Positions 24,969 to 34,032 of a DNA stretch of 64,000 bases are shown here, piece by piece. Under the pieces are notes generated by a model that was given only the letters and a program-made list of their open reading frames with translations, was not told the origin of the DNA and searched no databases. Made by a program: the position numbers and the translations under genes. Source of the stretch: DASZBR01 sp035943935 (GTDB lineage Bacteria; Pseudomonadota; Gammaproteobacteria; DASZBR01); the NCBI GenBank assembly GCA_035943935.1, contig DASZBR010000006.1, positions 62,001 through 126,000 on the forward strand, in the 5' to 3' direction. The first letter of the stretch is position 1. Each line of letters begins with the position of its first letter.

Positions 24969-27053
24969 GTGAGCATTAAAAAAACCTTTCAATTTGGTGA
25001 ACACCAAGTCACGTTAGAAACCGGTACAATCGCACGTCAAGCCACAGGAGCCGTTATGGTTCAGATGGGTGATACGGTGATTTTAGCAACGGTTGTTGTT
25101 GATAAGAAAATGAAAGAAGGTATTGATTTCCTTCCCCTCACTGTTATGTACCAAGAACGTACATATGCTGCAGGCAAAATTCCGGGTGGTTATTTCAAGC
25201 GTGAAGGTCGTCCGACAGAAACAGAAACCTTAAATTCGCGTCTCATCGATAGACCTGTTCGTCCGTTGTTCGCAGAGGGTTTTTATCATGAGATTCAAGT
25301 CGTCGTTTCTGTATTATCGTTAGACAAGACTGTTAATCCTGATATTCCAGCGTTATTAGGCGCTTCAGCGGCATTAGCTATTTCTGGTGCTCCCTTCAAT
25401 GGTCCTATTGCTGCGGCACGTGTAGGTTACAAAGATGGCGTATATTTATTGAATCCCAGCGCTGAACAAGTATTAACCTCTGAATTAGATCTCGTGATTG
25501 CGGGAACAGAGAAAGCTGTATTGATGGTTGAATCTGAAGCCAAAGAATTATCTGAAGAGATTATGTCTGGTGCATTGCATTTTGGTCATCAACAAATGCA
25601 AGTGGCGATTAAGGCTATCAAAGAATTTGCCGGTGAAGTAGGCAATCCGCCTATGACATGGCAAGCACCTATAACGCATGATTTATTAGAAAAAGCGTTA
25701 CATGAACACGCTCAAAAAGAATTGGATGATGCTTATTCCAATATTCCAGCAAAAGCAGAGCGTTTAACCAAAATTAATGATCTGCGTAAAAAGACTATTG
25801 AGAGTTTAACGAAAGACGAAAAATTTACCGAACACATGGTTCGTGCGCATTTCGAAAGTTTAGAAGCAAAAATCGTTCGTCACCGTATTTTAGATAAAAA
25901 ACCACGTATCGATGGTCGTGATACTGTCACGGTTCGTCCCATTACGATCCAAACAGGTTTGTTACCCCGTACACACGGTTCAGCGCTATTTACACGTGGT
26001 GAAACACAAGCGTTGGTTGTGAGTACATTAGGAACCGGTCGTGATGCACAGGTGATTGATGCATTAGGTGGCGAGATTAAAGATCAATTTATGTTGCACT
26101 ATAATTTTCCTCCATACTCTGTGGGCGAAACCGGTCCGATGACAGGTCCTAAGCGTCGTGAAATTGGCCATGGTCGATTAGCACGTCGTGGTATTCAAGC
26201 CGTGTTGCCAACACAAGAACAATTCCCTTATGTCATTCGCGTGGTTTCTGAAATTACGGAATCAAATGGCTCGAGTTCAATGGCGAGTGTGTGTGGCGCA
26301 AGTTTATCGTTGATGGATGCGGGTGTTCCACTTAAAGCACCAGTTGCGGGTATTGCGATGGGCTTAATCAAAGAGGGCGAGAAATTCGCTATTTTGACCG
26401 ATATTTTGGGTGACGAAGATCATTTAGGCGATATGGATTTCAAAGTTGCGGGTACTGAGAAAGGTATTACTGCGCTTCAAATGGATATCAAGATTGATGG
26501 CATTACCAAAGAAATTATGGAAAAAGCTCTGGCTCAAGCGAAGACAGGCCGATTACATATTTTGGGTGTGATGAATGCTTCTTTGAGCAAAACCCGTGAA
26601 ACCATGTCGGATTACGCTCCACGTATTGTAACCATCAAAATTAATCCTGATAAAATTCGTGAAGTGATTGGAAAGGGCGGTGCGACCATTCGTGCATTAA
26701 CTGAAGAAACAGGCACAACCATCGATATTACTGATGACGGTACAATTAAAATTGCATCTACAGATAATGAAGCTGCACAAGAAGCGATTCGCAGAATTAA
26801 AAGTCTTACGTCTGATATTGAAATCGGCGCTATTTATGATGGCACTATTTCGAAGTTAATGGATTTCGGTGCGTTTGTAACAATTATGCCGGGTAAAGAT
26901 GGTTTAGTGCATATTTCACAAATCGCAAATGAACGAGTTGAAAAAGTGTCTGATAAATTACAAGAAGGCCAAAAAGTCAAAGTCAAAGTGTTAGAAATTG
27001 ACAGACAAGGCAAAATTCGTTTAAGTATGAAGGAGGTCAACCAGGAGGCTTAA
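24969..27053 (+). CDS. pnp: Polynucleotide phosphorylase
   Basis: 3'-5' phosphorolytic exoribonuclease and partner of RNase E in the degradosome. Two RNase PH domains are seen (GKIPGGYFKREGRPTE and, in the second, LLPRTHGSALFTRGETQ with SSSMASVCG), then a KH domain (IREVIGKGGATIRALTEETG) and an S1 domain (GAIYDGTISKLMDFGAFV). Length is 694 residues. The start is GTG 24969 after AAGGAAA. Its stop shares a base with the next ATG. Confidence 0.98.
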   Translation: MSIKKTFQFGEHQVTLETGTIARQATGAVMVQMGDTVILATVVVDKKMKEGIDFLPLTVMYQERTYAAGKIPGGYFKREGRPTETETLNSRLIDRPVRPLFAEGFYHEIQVVVSVLSLDKTVNPDIPALLGASAALAISGAPFNGPIAAARVGYKDGVYLLNPSAEQVLTSELDLVIAGTEKAVLMVESEAKELSEEIMSGALHFGHQQMQVAIKAIKEFAGEVGNPPMTWQAPITHDLLEKALHEHAQKELDDAYSNIPAKAERLTKINDLRKKTIESLTKDEKFTEHMVRAHFESLEAKIVRHRILDKKPRIDGRDTVTVRPITIQTGLLPRTHGSALFTRGETQALVVSTLGTGRDAQVIDALGGEIKDQFMLHYNFPPYSVGETGPMTGPKRREIGHGRLARRGIQAVLPTQEQFPYVIRVVSEITESNGSSSMASVCGASLSLMDAGVPLKAPVAGIAMGLIKEGEKFAILTDILGDEDHLGDMDFKVAGTEKGITALQMDIKIDGITKEIMEKALAQAKTGRLHILGVMNASLSKTRETMSDYAPRIVTIKINPDKIREVIGKGGATIRALTEETGTTIDITDDGTIKIASTDNEAAQEAIRRIKSLTSDIEIGAIYDGTISKLMDFGAFVTIMPGKDGLVHISQIANERVEKVSDKLQEGQKVKVKVLEIDRQGKIRLSMKEVNQEA

Positions 27054-28339
27054 TGAACACAATGAACTTAAACGCAGTTCGGGTTCCAAAATATCTTCCA
27101 TGGTTAGTTGTTCTTTCAGCAGCAATGTTTTTTTTCTACGAATTTATTCAGATGCAGATGTTCAATGCGATCAGTCAGTCGCTTCTGAGTGAATTCCATG
27201 TGGGTGCAACAACGTTAGGTTATGTTGCATCCTGCTTTTTTCTCGGTAATGTCCTCCTTCTTTTTCCCGCCGGTATGTTATTAGATCGATTTTCTACACG
27301 TAAAATTATTTTAGCGGCGATGTGGATTACGGTAATCAGTACAGTATTATTTTCTCAGTCACACTCTATCTTTGCTATTAGCATTTATCATCTTGCTGCA
27401 GGTTTTGGTAACGCGTTTTGTTTTTTAAGCAGCATTCGAATTGCCTCACGTTGGTTTCCCGCAGAAAGAATGGCGCTTGTATTAGGCGTTGTAATTGCAT
27501 TGGCTATGTTTGGCGGAATGGTTGCGCAAACACCGTTGACCTGGTTAATTTCAGAAATGGGATGGCGTAATTCTCTATTAGTTGTATCAGGATTAGGGGT
27601 TTTACTGATTATCTTAATTTGGGCTGTGGTGCGTGATTATCCGCCGGGCCAAGAAGAATTTTATAAAAATCAACGTCAACAATTACGTGAATTGGGTGTG
27701 ATGAAAAGCGTTTTCTTAGCATTAACCAACTTGCAAAATTGGTTTTCCGGATTATTTATTAGTTTCTTGAATGTTCCTCTCATGTTATTAGGCGGTTTGT
27801 GGGGAAGTTTGTATTTAACAACAGTTGATCAAGTTACTTCACTTCAATCGTCTTATGTGATTTCTGCGATGTTTTTAGGTGCGATGGCAGGGTTTCCGGC
27901 GATTGGTTGGTTTTCCGATAAAATTAAACGCCGTCGTTTGCCCATGATTATATTCTCTGTGCTTTCAATACCTGTCATGGTAGCGATCATGATGTTACAA
28001 AACTTATCGCTGTGGTCATTGGTTCCACTCTTTTTCGCTTTAGGCTTTTTAAGCGGCGCACAAACCGTCGGTTATCCTGCAATATCTGAAAGCAATGATA
28101 AAAGCATTATTGGTACTGCCATGGGATTGTCTGCGGTATTAATTATGGGTGCCCCCATGATATTCGAACCCCTGTTTGGAAAATTAATGGATAAAAATTG
28201 GGATGGAACCGTTGTGAATGGTGCGCATGTTTATAATGCAGCGGCGTATCACAGTTCGATGTCGATGTTAGTCATTATCTTAGTGGCGGGATTAGTCGCG
28301 TCATTATGTGTCAGAGAAACCTTTGCCCGCGAGAAATAA
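27053..28339 (+). CDS. MFS transporter, Pht-like (copy 1)
   Basis: Twelve-helix major facilitator superfamily protein of 428 residues. The loop 2-3 motif is AGMLLDRFSTRKI (form of GxxxDRxGRR). Helix 4 has GNAFCFLSSIRIASRWFP, and a second-half loop GWFSDKIKRRRLP. The style resembles Pht and related transporters of Legionella and Coxiella that import amino acids or nucleosides; the substrate is not deducible. The ATG at 27053 is 4 bases behind AGGAGG; an ATG at 27062 is an alternative. It is coupled to pnp and followed by a paralogue. Confidence 0.85.
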   Translation: MNTMNLNAVRVPKYLPWLVVLSAAMFFFYEFIQMQMFNAISQSLLSEFHVGATTLGYVASCFFLGNVLLLFPAGMLLDRFSTRKIILAAMWITVISTVLFSQSHSIFAISIYHLAAGFGNAFCFLSSIRIASRWFPAERMALVLGVVIALAMFGGMVAQTPLTWLISEMGWRNSLLVVSGLGVLLIILIWAVVRDYPPGQEEFYKNQRQQLRELGVMKSVFLALTNLQNWFSGLFISFLNVPLMLLGGLWGSLYLTTVDQVTSLQSSYVISAMFLGAMAGFPAIGWFSDKIKRRRLPMIIFSVLSIPVMVAIMMLQNLSLWSLVPLFFALGFLSGAQTVGYPAISESNDKSIIGTAMGLSAVLIMGAPMIFEPLFGKLMDKNWDGTVVNGAHVYNAAAYHSSMSMLVIILVAGLVASLCVRETFAREK

Positions 28340-28342
28340 AAA

Positions 28343-29608
28343 ATGAATACAGGCTTAAAGCCGTGGATAGTTGTCTTTTCTGCAGCACTTTTCTTCTTCT
28401 ACGAATTCATCCAAATGAACATGATAAGTTCTTTGGCGCCATATTTGATGCACGACTTTTCTATCGATGCGACAAAATTAGGCAATCTCTCTGCAACGTA
28501 TTTTTATTCAACCATATTATTTTTATTACCTGCTGGACAAATTTTAGATAGGTTCTCAACGCGTAAAGTTATTTTAACCGCGTTGTTAATTTGTACCTTA
28601 GGCACATATTGTTTTGCAGTGACAGATCAATACGAATTAGCTGAGTTGAGTCGATTATTAACGGGTATTGGTAGTGCATTTTGTTTTTTAAGTTGTATTA
28701 GATTAGCGTCGCGTTGGTTTCACAACGACAAACTCGCATTAGTTTCCGGATTAGTCGTAACAATGGCCATGTTAGGCGGCACGATTGCACAAACACCGTT
28801 AACATTATTAATTAATGCCTTAGGCAATTGGCGTCATGCGATCATGATTGATGCCGGGCTTGGATTAGTATTCTGGATTCTCATCTTTTTCTTAGTTCAA
28901 GATTATCCCAAAGACAGTCATCGAACGATTGATAACGACCAAGAAGCGTTAGAAAATTATGGCTATTGGCATGCGATGAAAACATCCTATGGGACAGTGC
29001 GCAATTGGCTGTGTGGTTTGTATACCTGCTTTATGAATTTACCGATATTTTTAATTGGCGGTGGTGGATTTGGAAGTTTATATTTACAACAAGTGAAACA
29101 TTTATCTCTACTACAATCTTCATATCCTCCCATGATGATATTTTTTGGGACGGTGATTGGTTCGCCATTATCGGGTTGGATTTCTGACAAATTGGCTTTG
29201 AGAAGATTGCCCATGCAAATTGGTGCCGTATTAGCCATAATCTTAATGTTTATTTTTATTAATATATCCGCGACGTTGTCCGTTTATGCCATTATGTTTT
29301 TTCTGTTGGGTCTTGTGGGTGGCGCGCAAATTATTAGTTATCCTACTGTCGCAGAAAGTAATCCTCGCATTATTACCGCAACGTCAGTTAGCGTAGTATC
29401 TTTTACAACACTTGCGGGCGGTGCAGTATTTCAGCCGTTATTTGGTTATGTCATGGATAAAATGGGTGATGTAAAAATCATCAATAATATCCATACTTAC
29501 TCACCACGCGATTATCATGTGGCGATGATGATTATGCCGGCCGCGATGTTGGTTGCTCTCTTTGTTACTTTCTTTATCCGCGAGACACACTGTAAGTCGG
29601 TGGATTAA
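28343..29608 (+). CDS. MFS transporter, Pht-like (copy 2)
   Basis: A 421-residue paralogue of the preceding gene, 3 bases downstream. It has FFFYEFIQMNM in helix 1, AGQILDRFSTRKV, GSAFCFLSCIRLASRWFHNDKLALVSG and GWISDKLALRRLPMQ. Strong similarity in the first third and divergence later suggests an old duplication with substrate change. The 3' end overlaps the AbiEii toxin gene by 35 bases on the opposite strand. Confidence 0.85.
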   Translation: MNTGLKPWIVVFSAALFFFYEFIQMNMISSLAPYLMHDFSIDATKLGNLSATYFYSTILFLLPAGQILDRFSTRKVILTALLICTLGTYCFAVTDQYELAELSRLLTGIGSAFCFLSCIRLASRWFHNDKLALVSGLVVTMAMLGGTIAQTPLTLLINALGNWRHAIMIDAGLGLVFWILIFFLVQDYPKDSHRTIDNDQEALENYGYWHAMKTSYGTVRNWLCGLYTCFMNLPIFLIGGGGFGSLYLQQVKHLSLLQSSYPPMMIFFGTVIGSPLSGWISDKLALRRLPMQIGAVLAIILMFIFINISATLSVYAIMFFLLGLVGGAQIISYPTVAESNPRIITATSVSVVSFTTLAGGAVFQPLFGYVMDKMGDVKIINNIHTYSPRDYHVAMMIMPAAMLVALFVTFFIRETHCKSVD

Positions 29609-30395
29609 GTAGATTCAAAAAATAGTCCTTTTCAAAAAATCGAATTTCTTTGGGATCCATTAGGAATGGACTGATATCTGAACGAACTTTTTTGAAGTCT
29701 GTTTCTTCGATGCGTTTTTTGAGTAATTCTTTGAGATTGCTTTTATCCAATGTCCAATCTTTTTTCTCGGTTTGAATAATGGCATTATTTAATAGGTTGA
29801 AATTGGGTTCAATTTTTTGGCTAAGATACCAAATTAAATCATAATAATCTCGACCCTTCGTATACTTTCGACACAAAACTGCATGCAGTTTTCCGGAAAA
29901 CAAAGAAGCTGGATCGTAGTGATTAATGCCAACCAGAAAATCTTTATTAATAACACTGAGCTGCGTTTGATAACCGTGTGGAGGATTCTGATCGACTTCA
30001 AATTTAATAAAAATTTTTTGATCTTCATGAGCACTTAAACCGACGGTATGTAGAATATCATTAAATTTTACGGAAGCTGATGCGACAGTTTTTTTGTCTT
30101 TATATGTAATAGTCACGTCGAGATTATAAAGTCGTAAATGGCGTTCAAGATCTTTCATCATGGAGCTAAAGTTATATTTTTTTGGGTCAACAAGACAGAA
30201 GTCAAGGTCTTCTGAAAATCGCTTAATGCCATAAAGAATTCTAAGCGCGGTGCCGCCTACAAAAGCTAAATTTTTAAAATAACCATTTTCATCAATAATT
30301 TTCAAAATCAAAATTTGCAAAAATTCCCGTAGCTGATTGTATTTCTCTTCGCGGGTATGGAATGGCTTAAGCTTTTGCTGAATGATCTCAATCAT
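29574..30395 (-). CDS. AbiEii-type nucleotidyltransferase toxin
   Basis: Nucleotidyltransferase of the AbiEii family, 273 residues. The signature motifs are in order: FVGGTALR with FSEDLDF (polymerase-beta-like G(G/S) and DxD), IFIKFEVDQNPP, LFSGKLHAVLCRKYTKGRDYYDLIWYL. Family members are toxins, some of which modify tRNA 3' ends. The start is taken at 30395, since GGAG is 7 bases away; the ATG at 30401 is too close. It overlaps the antitoxin gene by 8 bases, as in type IV AbiE systems. Confidence 0.85.
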   Translation of the reverse strand: MIEIIQQKLKPFHTREEKYNQLREFLQILILKIIDENGYFKNLAFVGGTALRILYGIKRFSEDLDFCLVDPKKYNFSSMMKDLERHLRLYNLDVTITYKDKKTVASASVKFNDILHTVGLSAHEDQKIFIKFEVDQNPPHGYQTQLSVINKDFLVGINHYDPASLFSGKLHAVLCRKYTKGRDYYDLIWYLSQKIEPNFNLLNNAIIQTEKKDWTLDKSNLKELLKKRIEETDFKKVRSDISPFLMDPKEIRFFEKDYFLNLLNPPTYSVSRG

Positions 30396-31038
30396 GTTCA
30401 TGCTCCAATTGTTTAATTAGTAAGTTGACCAGAATAGTCATTTTATTGATTTTATATTTTTTCGCAATGTGTCGAAGTTTTTTTGTGTCTAACCCTTCTA
30501 AATTTTGAAAGCGATACGATTCGGTAAAAATATCAGATTTATATTCTCGCTCCCACGGTACTCTGAAATATAAGAAATCAATAATTGCGCGTTCTTTGCT
30601 GGCCATATAAACAGAATTTTTAAATTCATCTTGCACCATCACAAAATCACCAAAATGATTCGGTTCTACGTGATGATAGATAAATTGTCCAAGAGCATTA
30701 TTAAATTCTTGTGTTTTCTTGCTTGAAATCGATGTTGTTGCATAAACACCTTCGGGAATAATATTGTAATAACTCAGCGCTGTTTCTAGGCTGATATAAG
30801 AGGGGAGGTATAGTTGGTTAGCGAGATAATATTTCGAAAATTTCGTTTCGCGATCTTTTTCTTGTAGCGTATACATGCCGCGCTTTAATGGAACCACATA
30901 GCCTTTTTGAATCCACTCGCTGACTTGACGGCGCAGGGTGGCTACATCTTTAGTGAGGTGCGAGAAGATGCGCCCATGGAAGAAGGGGTAGCTTTTAACC
31001 ATGTCTCGAAACGCGGCATATTTCAATGGTTTCTCCAT
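30388..31038 (-). CDS. AbiEi-type antitoxin/autorepressor
   Basis: A 216-residue protein. The N-terminal part (DVATLRRQVSEWIQKGYVVPLKRGMYTL) is a winged-helix domain as in AbiEi; the C-terminal part holds PSYISLETALSYY, TTSISSKKT, and ASKERAIIDFLYF, typical of AbiEi_4-like antitoxin domains. AbiEi proteins neutralise AbiEii and repress their own promoter through inverted repeats. The ATG at 31038 is part of the inverted repeat at 31037-31058. The longer frame to 31125 crosses the promoter and is rejected. Confidence 0.83.
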   Translation of the reverse strand: MEKPLKYAAFRDMVKSYPFFHGRIFSHLTKDVATLRRQVSEWIQKGYVVPLKRGMYTLQEKDRETKFSKYYLANQLYLPSYISLETALSYYNIIPEGVYATTSISSKKTQEFNNALGQFIYHHVEPNHFGDFVMVQDEFKNSVYMASKERAIIDFLYFRVPWEREYKSDIFTESYRFQNLEGLDTKKLRHIAKKYKINKMTILVNLLIKQLEHEHD

Positions 31039-31058
31039 ATTACAAAAAAATGTAATAT
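31037..31058 (-). promoter_or_regulatory. Operator-like inverted repeat at abiE start
   Basis: Perfect repeat ATATTACA (31037-31044) / TGTAATAT (31051-31058) with a 6-base A-rich spacer. It spans the expected transcription start and ends in the start codon of the antitoxin gene. A bound repressor would cover +1; in RNA the stem would hold the start codon. Confidence 0.65.
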
Positions 31059-31063
31059 AGGGA

Positions 31064-31092
31064 ATTATAGCGTAATTTGGCTGTTTCGCCAA
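31064..31092 (-). promoter_or_regulatory. Promoter of abiE operon
   Basis: Minus strand: -35 TTGGCG (31087-31092), a 17-base spacer and a perfect -10 TATAAT (31064-31069). The predicted leader is only about 20 bases and has no Shine-Dalgarno site. Confidence 0.65.
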
Positions 31093-31094
31093 AT
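31075..31094. promoter_or_regulatory. Second inverted repeat over abiE -35
   Basis: Perfect repeat ATTTGGC (31075-31081) / GCCAAAT (31088-31094) with a 6-base spacer, covering the -35 box. Its centre is 37 bases from that of the repeat at 31037-31058. AbiEi of other bacteria binds paired inverted repeats in its promoter. Confidence 0.5.
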
Positions 31095-31116
31095 AGGCTG
31101 TCAGAACAGGCTGAGC

Positions 31117-31135
31117 TGGTCGCAAATTTCGACCA
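31117..31135 (-). terminator. Possible stem-loop downstream of the PhoH-family gene
   Basis: TGGTCG / CGACCA with a 7-base loop, 14 bases past the stop of the minus-strand phoH-like gene. No T-run follows, so termination strength is doubtful. Confidence 0.3.
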
Positions 31136-31148
31136 CCTTTGAAAAAGA

Positions 31149-32543
31149 CTACATATTCTCCGACGCAAAATCCGCAAGTCTCGAACGTTCACCGCGTGAC
31201 AAGGTAATATGCGCGCTGTGTTCCCAATGTTTAAACCTATCTATTGCGTAAGTTAATCCCGAAGTGCGCTCTGTTAAATATGGCGTGTCTATTTGATGTA
31301 AATCACCCAAACAAACTATTTTAGTACCAGGACCCGCGCGAGTTAGTAACGTTTTCATTTGTTTAGACGTCAAATTTTGGGCTTCATCGATAATTAAATA
31401 TTTATTTAAAAAAGTTCTGCCACGCATATAATTTAATGCTCGAATTTTAATTTTATTGCGTAATAAATCTTGAGTGGCTGCACGTTCCCAGGCATCGCCG
31501 TGTGTATTGCTATGCAGTACTTCTAAGTTATCCATTAATGCACCCATCCATGGCGTCATTTTTTCTTCCTCAGTACCCGGTAAGAAACCAATATCTTCGC
31601 CAAGTGGAACGGTTACGCGAGTCATTAATATTTCGCGGTATCTTGCATGATCTAAAGTTTGTGCTAATCCTGCTGCTAATGTTAATAATGTTTTTCCAGT
31701 CCCTGCGGGACCTTGTAATGTCACGAAATCAATATCCGGATCCATCAGGACATTTAATGCAAAATTTTGCTCTCGGTTTCGAGCGTTGATACCCCATAAA
31801 GTATGCTTTGGCAATTGGTAATCATGCGCGTGTTGGAATACGACGTAATCATTTTTAATTTCACGCACAAATGCCATGAAAGGTTGTGAGGGATCTTGTA
31901 AATATAAACAATCATTGGGAAGCCACGTATTAATTTCCGGGCCTTTAATTTTATAGTAGGTCTTGCCTTCTTCTTTCCATGATTCCAGATCTTTGCTGTG
32001 TTTATCCCAAAAATCATTCGGCAATACATGAATGCCGGTATGTAATTGCGACAAATCTTCTAAAACTTGATCGTTATAATAATCTTCGGCATGAACGCCT
32101 AAAATTCCTGCTTTCACTCTGAGATTAATATCTTTGGAAACCAACGTAACTTTAGTGTGAGGTTTATCTTTTTGAAGAGACAGGGTAATGCCTAAAATAG
32201 AATTATCTGCTTTACCGCCGGGTAATATATTAGGTAAGAGTGAATTGACTTCATTGGTTTGGAAAAATAATTTTCCGCCATTCGTGGGGAGTGATAATCC
32301 ATCGACGATTTCTTCGTGCGTTTTGCCCGTCATGAGTTCATCGAGAAAACGGTTCGTTTGGCGGACGTTAGCTGCCGTTTCCGTCAACCCTTTTTTATTG
32401 GCATCGAGTTCTTCGAGAACAACCATAGGAAGATAAATATCATGCTCTTGGAAGCGTAATATAGACGTGGGATCGTGCATCAACACATTGGTATCTAAAA
32501 CAAATAAGCGCTTATCCTTTGCAACTACTTTCCCTTTTGCCAT
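31149..32543 (-). CDS. PIN-domain PhoH-family ATPase
   Basis: A 464-residue fusion. The N-terminal PIN domain (about 12-145) has LDTNVLMHDP, a conserved Glu in VVLEELDANK, and LVSKDINLRVKA, giving the acidic nuclease residues. The C-terminal PhoH ATPase has GPAGTGKTLLTLAAGLAQ (Walker A), MTRVTVPLGEDIGFLPG, and LIIDEAQNLTSKQMK (Walker B). This is the PhoH2 type, reported elsewhere as an RNA helicase with sequence-specific RNase activity. It lies directly upstream of the AbiE pair on the same strand. Confidence 0.9.
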   Translation of the reverse strand: MAKGKVVAKDKRLFVLDTNVLMHDPTSILRFQEHDIYLPMVVLEELDANKKGLTETAANVRQTNRFLDELMTGKTHEEIVDGLSLPTNGGKLFFQTNEVNSLLPNILPGGKADNSILGITLSLQKDKPHTKVTLVSKDINLRVKAGILGVHAEDYYNDQVLEDLSQLHTGIHVLPNDFWDKHSKDLESWKEEGKTYYKIKGPEINTWLPNDCLYLQDPSQPFMAFVREIKNDYVVFQHAHDYQLPKHTLWGINARNREQNFALNVLMDPDIDFVTLQGPAGTGKTLLTLAAGLAQTLDHARYREILMTRVTVPLGEDIGFLPGTEEEKMTPWMGALMDNLEVLHSNTHGDAWERAATQDLLRNKIKIRALNYMRGRTFLNKYLIIDEAQNLTSKQMKTLLTRAGPGTKIVCLGDLHQIDTPYLTERTSGLTYAIDRFKHWEHSAHITLSRGERSRLADFASENM

Positions 32544-32546
32544 GTG

Positions 32547-33083
32547 TTAGGTTTTCTCCGGTTCCATTATAGAGTCAAAATTCATATCGTCACAAAATAA
32601 CATAAAATGTTCACGCCACTCTGAGATAGACAGATTAACAGAAAATTGAATTTTTATAGTGATAGACAGCATAGGCGTCTCAGTATACCGGGCTTTATAG
32701 GTATCTATGTTGATCTCATGGATAAAAATATCGGGTTGAACTAAGTAGCGCATAATCTGATGAAAGTTCTCAGGATTATCTTCGGCTATGATATAGAGAT
32801 TGTAGGGGAAGAAATTTTTCTGAGGTGGCTTGAGGTTAGTGCGCTCCATGAGAATTTGCATGGATTTCTTTTTTGCCAAGGTATTCAATTTGGGTTCAAG
32901 TTTGGCGATGACGGCCCACGTTCCGCCGATTAAAAAGTGTAAATTATGACGATCACCGTGTTGGTAAAGACGCCAATCTAAAATGTCGCATTGATGATGC
33001 GCGATAAGGTGTGCAATTTCACGAAGCGTTTCAGTTTCGCTCGCAAAAATAGCCGCAATGCTTAAATATTGTTTGTCTTGCAT
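32547..33083 (-). CDS. gcvR: Glycine cleavage system repressor-like ACT protein
   Basis: A 178-residue protein with two ACT-like halves, aligning by eye with E. coli GcvR (YLSIAAIFASETETLREIAHLIAHHQCDILDWRL; LIGGTWAVI; MQILMERTNLKPP). It probably senses glycine and modulates gcv expression. Divergent adjacency to dapA is the same as in E. coli. The start at 33083 follows AAGGA; the longer frame to 33461 is antisense to dapA and is rejected. It ends 3 bases before the PhoH-family gene, so the two may be cotranscribed. Confidence 0.78.
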   Translation of the reverse strand: MQDKQYLSIAAIFASETETLREIAHLIAHHQCDILDWRLYQHGDRHNLHFLIGGTWAVIAKLEPKLNTLAKKKSMQILMERTNLKPPQKNFFPYNLYIIAEDNPENFHQIMRYLVQPDIFIHEINIDTYKARYTETPMLSITIKIQFSVNLSISEWREHFMLFCDDMNFDSIMEPEKT

Positions 33084-33099
33084 CTGACGATTTCCTTGC

Positions 33100-33128
33100 T
33101 TGTCACGGGGTTGGGAGAGCAGTACTAT
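33100..33128 (+). promoter_or_regulatory. Promoter of dapA
   Basis: -35 TTGTCA (33100-33105), a 17-base spacer and -10 TACTAT (33123-33128), 25 bases before the dapA ATG. Confidence 0.55.
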
Positions 33129-33153
33129 GCAGGAAAGTCGGGGAGGGCACAAG

Positions 33154-34032
33154 ATGTTTACAGGCGTAATAACAGCATTAGTTTCACCCATGGACGCCAA
33201 TGGCGAGATTAACCTCAACAGCCTTGAGAAGCTGGTAGAACGCCAAATTTCGGCTGGGGTACAAGGCCTGGTCGTTAATGGCTCGACGGGCGAATCGCCC
33301 ACCGTAACCCCCGAAGAATTCGAGAAAATGGTCGAAACGGTCGTTAAAAAAGCCGCTAAACGGGTGCCTGTTATTGCCGGGACAGGTTCGAACTCAACCC
33401 TCAAAACTATCGAAACCAGCAAGAAGGCCTTAGCGCTCGGTGTAGACGCCTGCCTCATCATCGCGCCTTACTATAATAAGCCAACCCAAGAGGGCATATA
33501 CGCCCATTACAAGGCTATTAGCGACAAAGTTCCCCTGCCTATTATTTTATACAATCATCCCGGAAGAACTGGCTGTAACATTGCGCCTGAAACGACCGGG
33601 CGACTTGCTGAGATAGCCAATATTGTTGCGCTGAAAGAATCCAATATGACGCTATCCCAAATCGATGATTTATTGAACCGGGTTGAAGATAAGATAGATA
33701 TTTTGACGGGCAATGACGAAGATGCGTTATCTGCCATGTTATTAGGATTTAAAGGCGTGATTTCTGTCGTGTCTAATGTCGCACCAAAATCCATGCGAGC
33801 ATTATGTGATGCAGCGCTGGCGGGAAATAGACCCTTGGCGCGAAAATTGAATAAAAAATTGCTGCCGTTATATAAAGAAATTTTCTCCGAGAGCAATCCG
33901 ATTCCCTGTAAGTGGTTGTTACATGACATGGGATTGATTCCTGAAGGAATCCGTTTACCCTTGAGCAGTCTTTCACAGAAGCATCATCAAGATTTGAGAT
34001 CAGCATTTAAATTTGTGGGCGAGGAAGTCTAA
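33154..34032 (+). CDS. dapA: 4-hydroxy-tetrahydrodipicolinate synthase
   Basis: First committed enzyme of the lysine/diaminopimelate branch, a TIM barrel of 292 residues. Seen: VNGSTGESPTV, a YYNKPTQEG motif, YNHPGRTG and the Schiff-base Lys at about 161 in VALKESN, then TGNDEDALSAMLLG. The start at 33154 follows GGGGAGGG. The 5' third is notably richer in G/C than the 3' part. The stop abuts the small lipoprotein gene directly. Confidence 0.96.
   Translation: MFTGVITALVSPMDANGEINLNSLEKLVERQISAGVQGLVVNGSTGESPTVTPEEFEKMVETVVKKAAKRVPVIAGTGSNSTLKTIETSKKALALGVDACLIIAPYYNKPTQEGIYAHYKAISDKVPLPIILYNHPGRTGCNIAPETTGRLAEIANIVALKESNMTLSQIDDLLNRVEDKIDILTGNDEDALSAMLLGFKGVISVVSNVAPKSMRALCDAALAGNRPLARKLNKKLLPLYKEIFSESNPIPCKWLLHDMGLIPEGIRLPLSSLSQKHHQDLRSAFKFVGEEV

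Noticed and set aside
33084..33461. N-terminal extension of the GcvR-like frame, antisense to dapA
   Set aside because: Homology to GcvR begins only at 33083, where there is a ribosome site; the extension is the antisense of a conserved enzyme.
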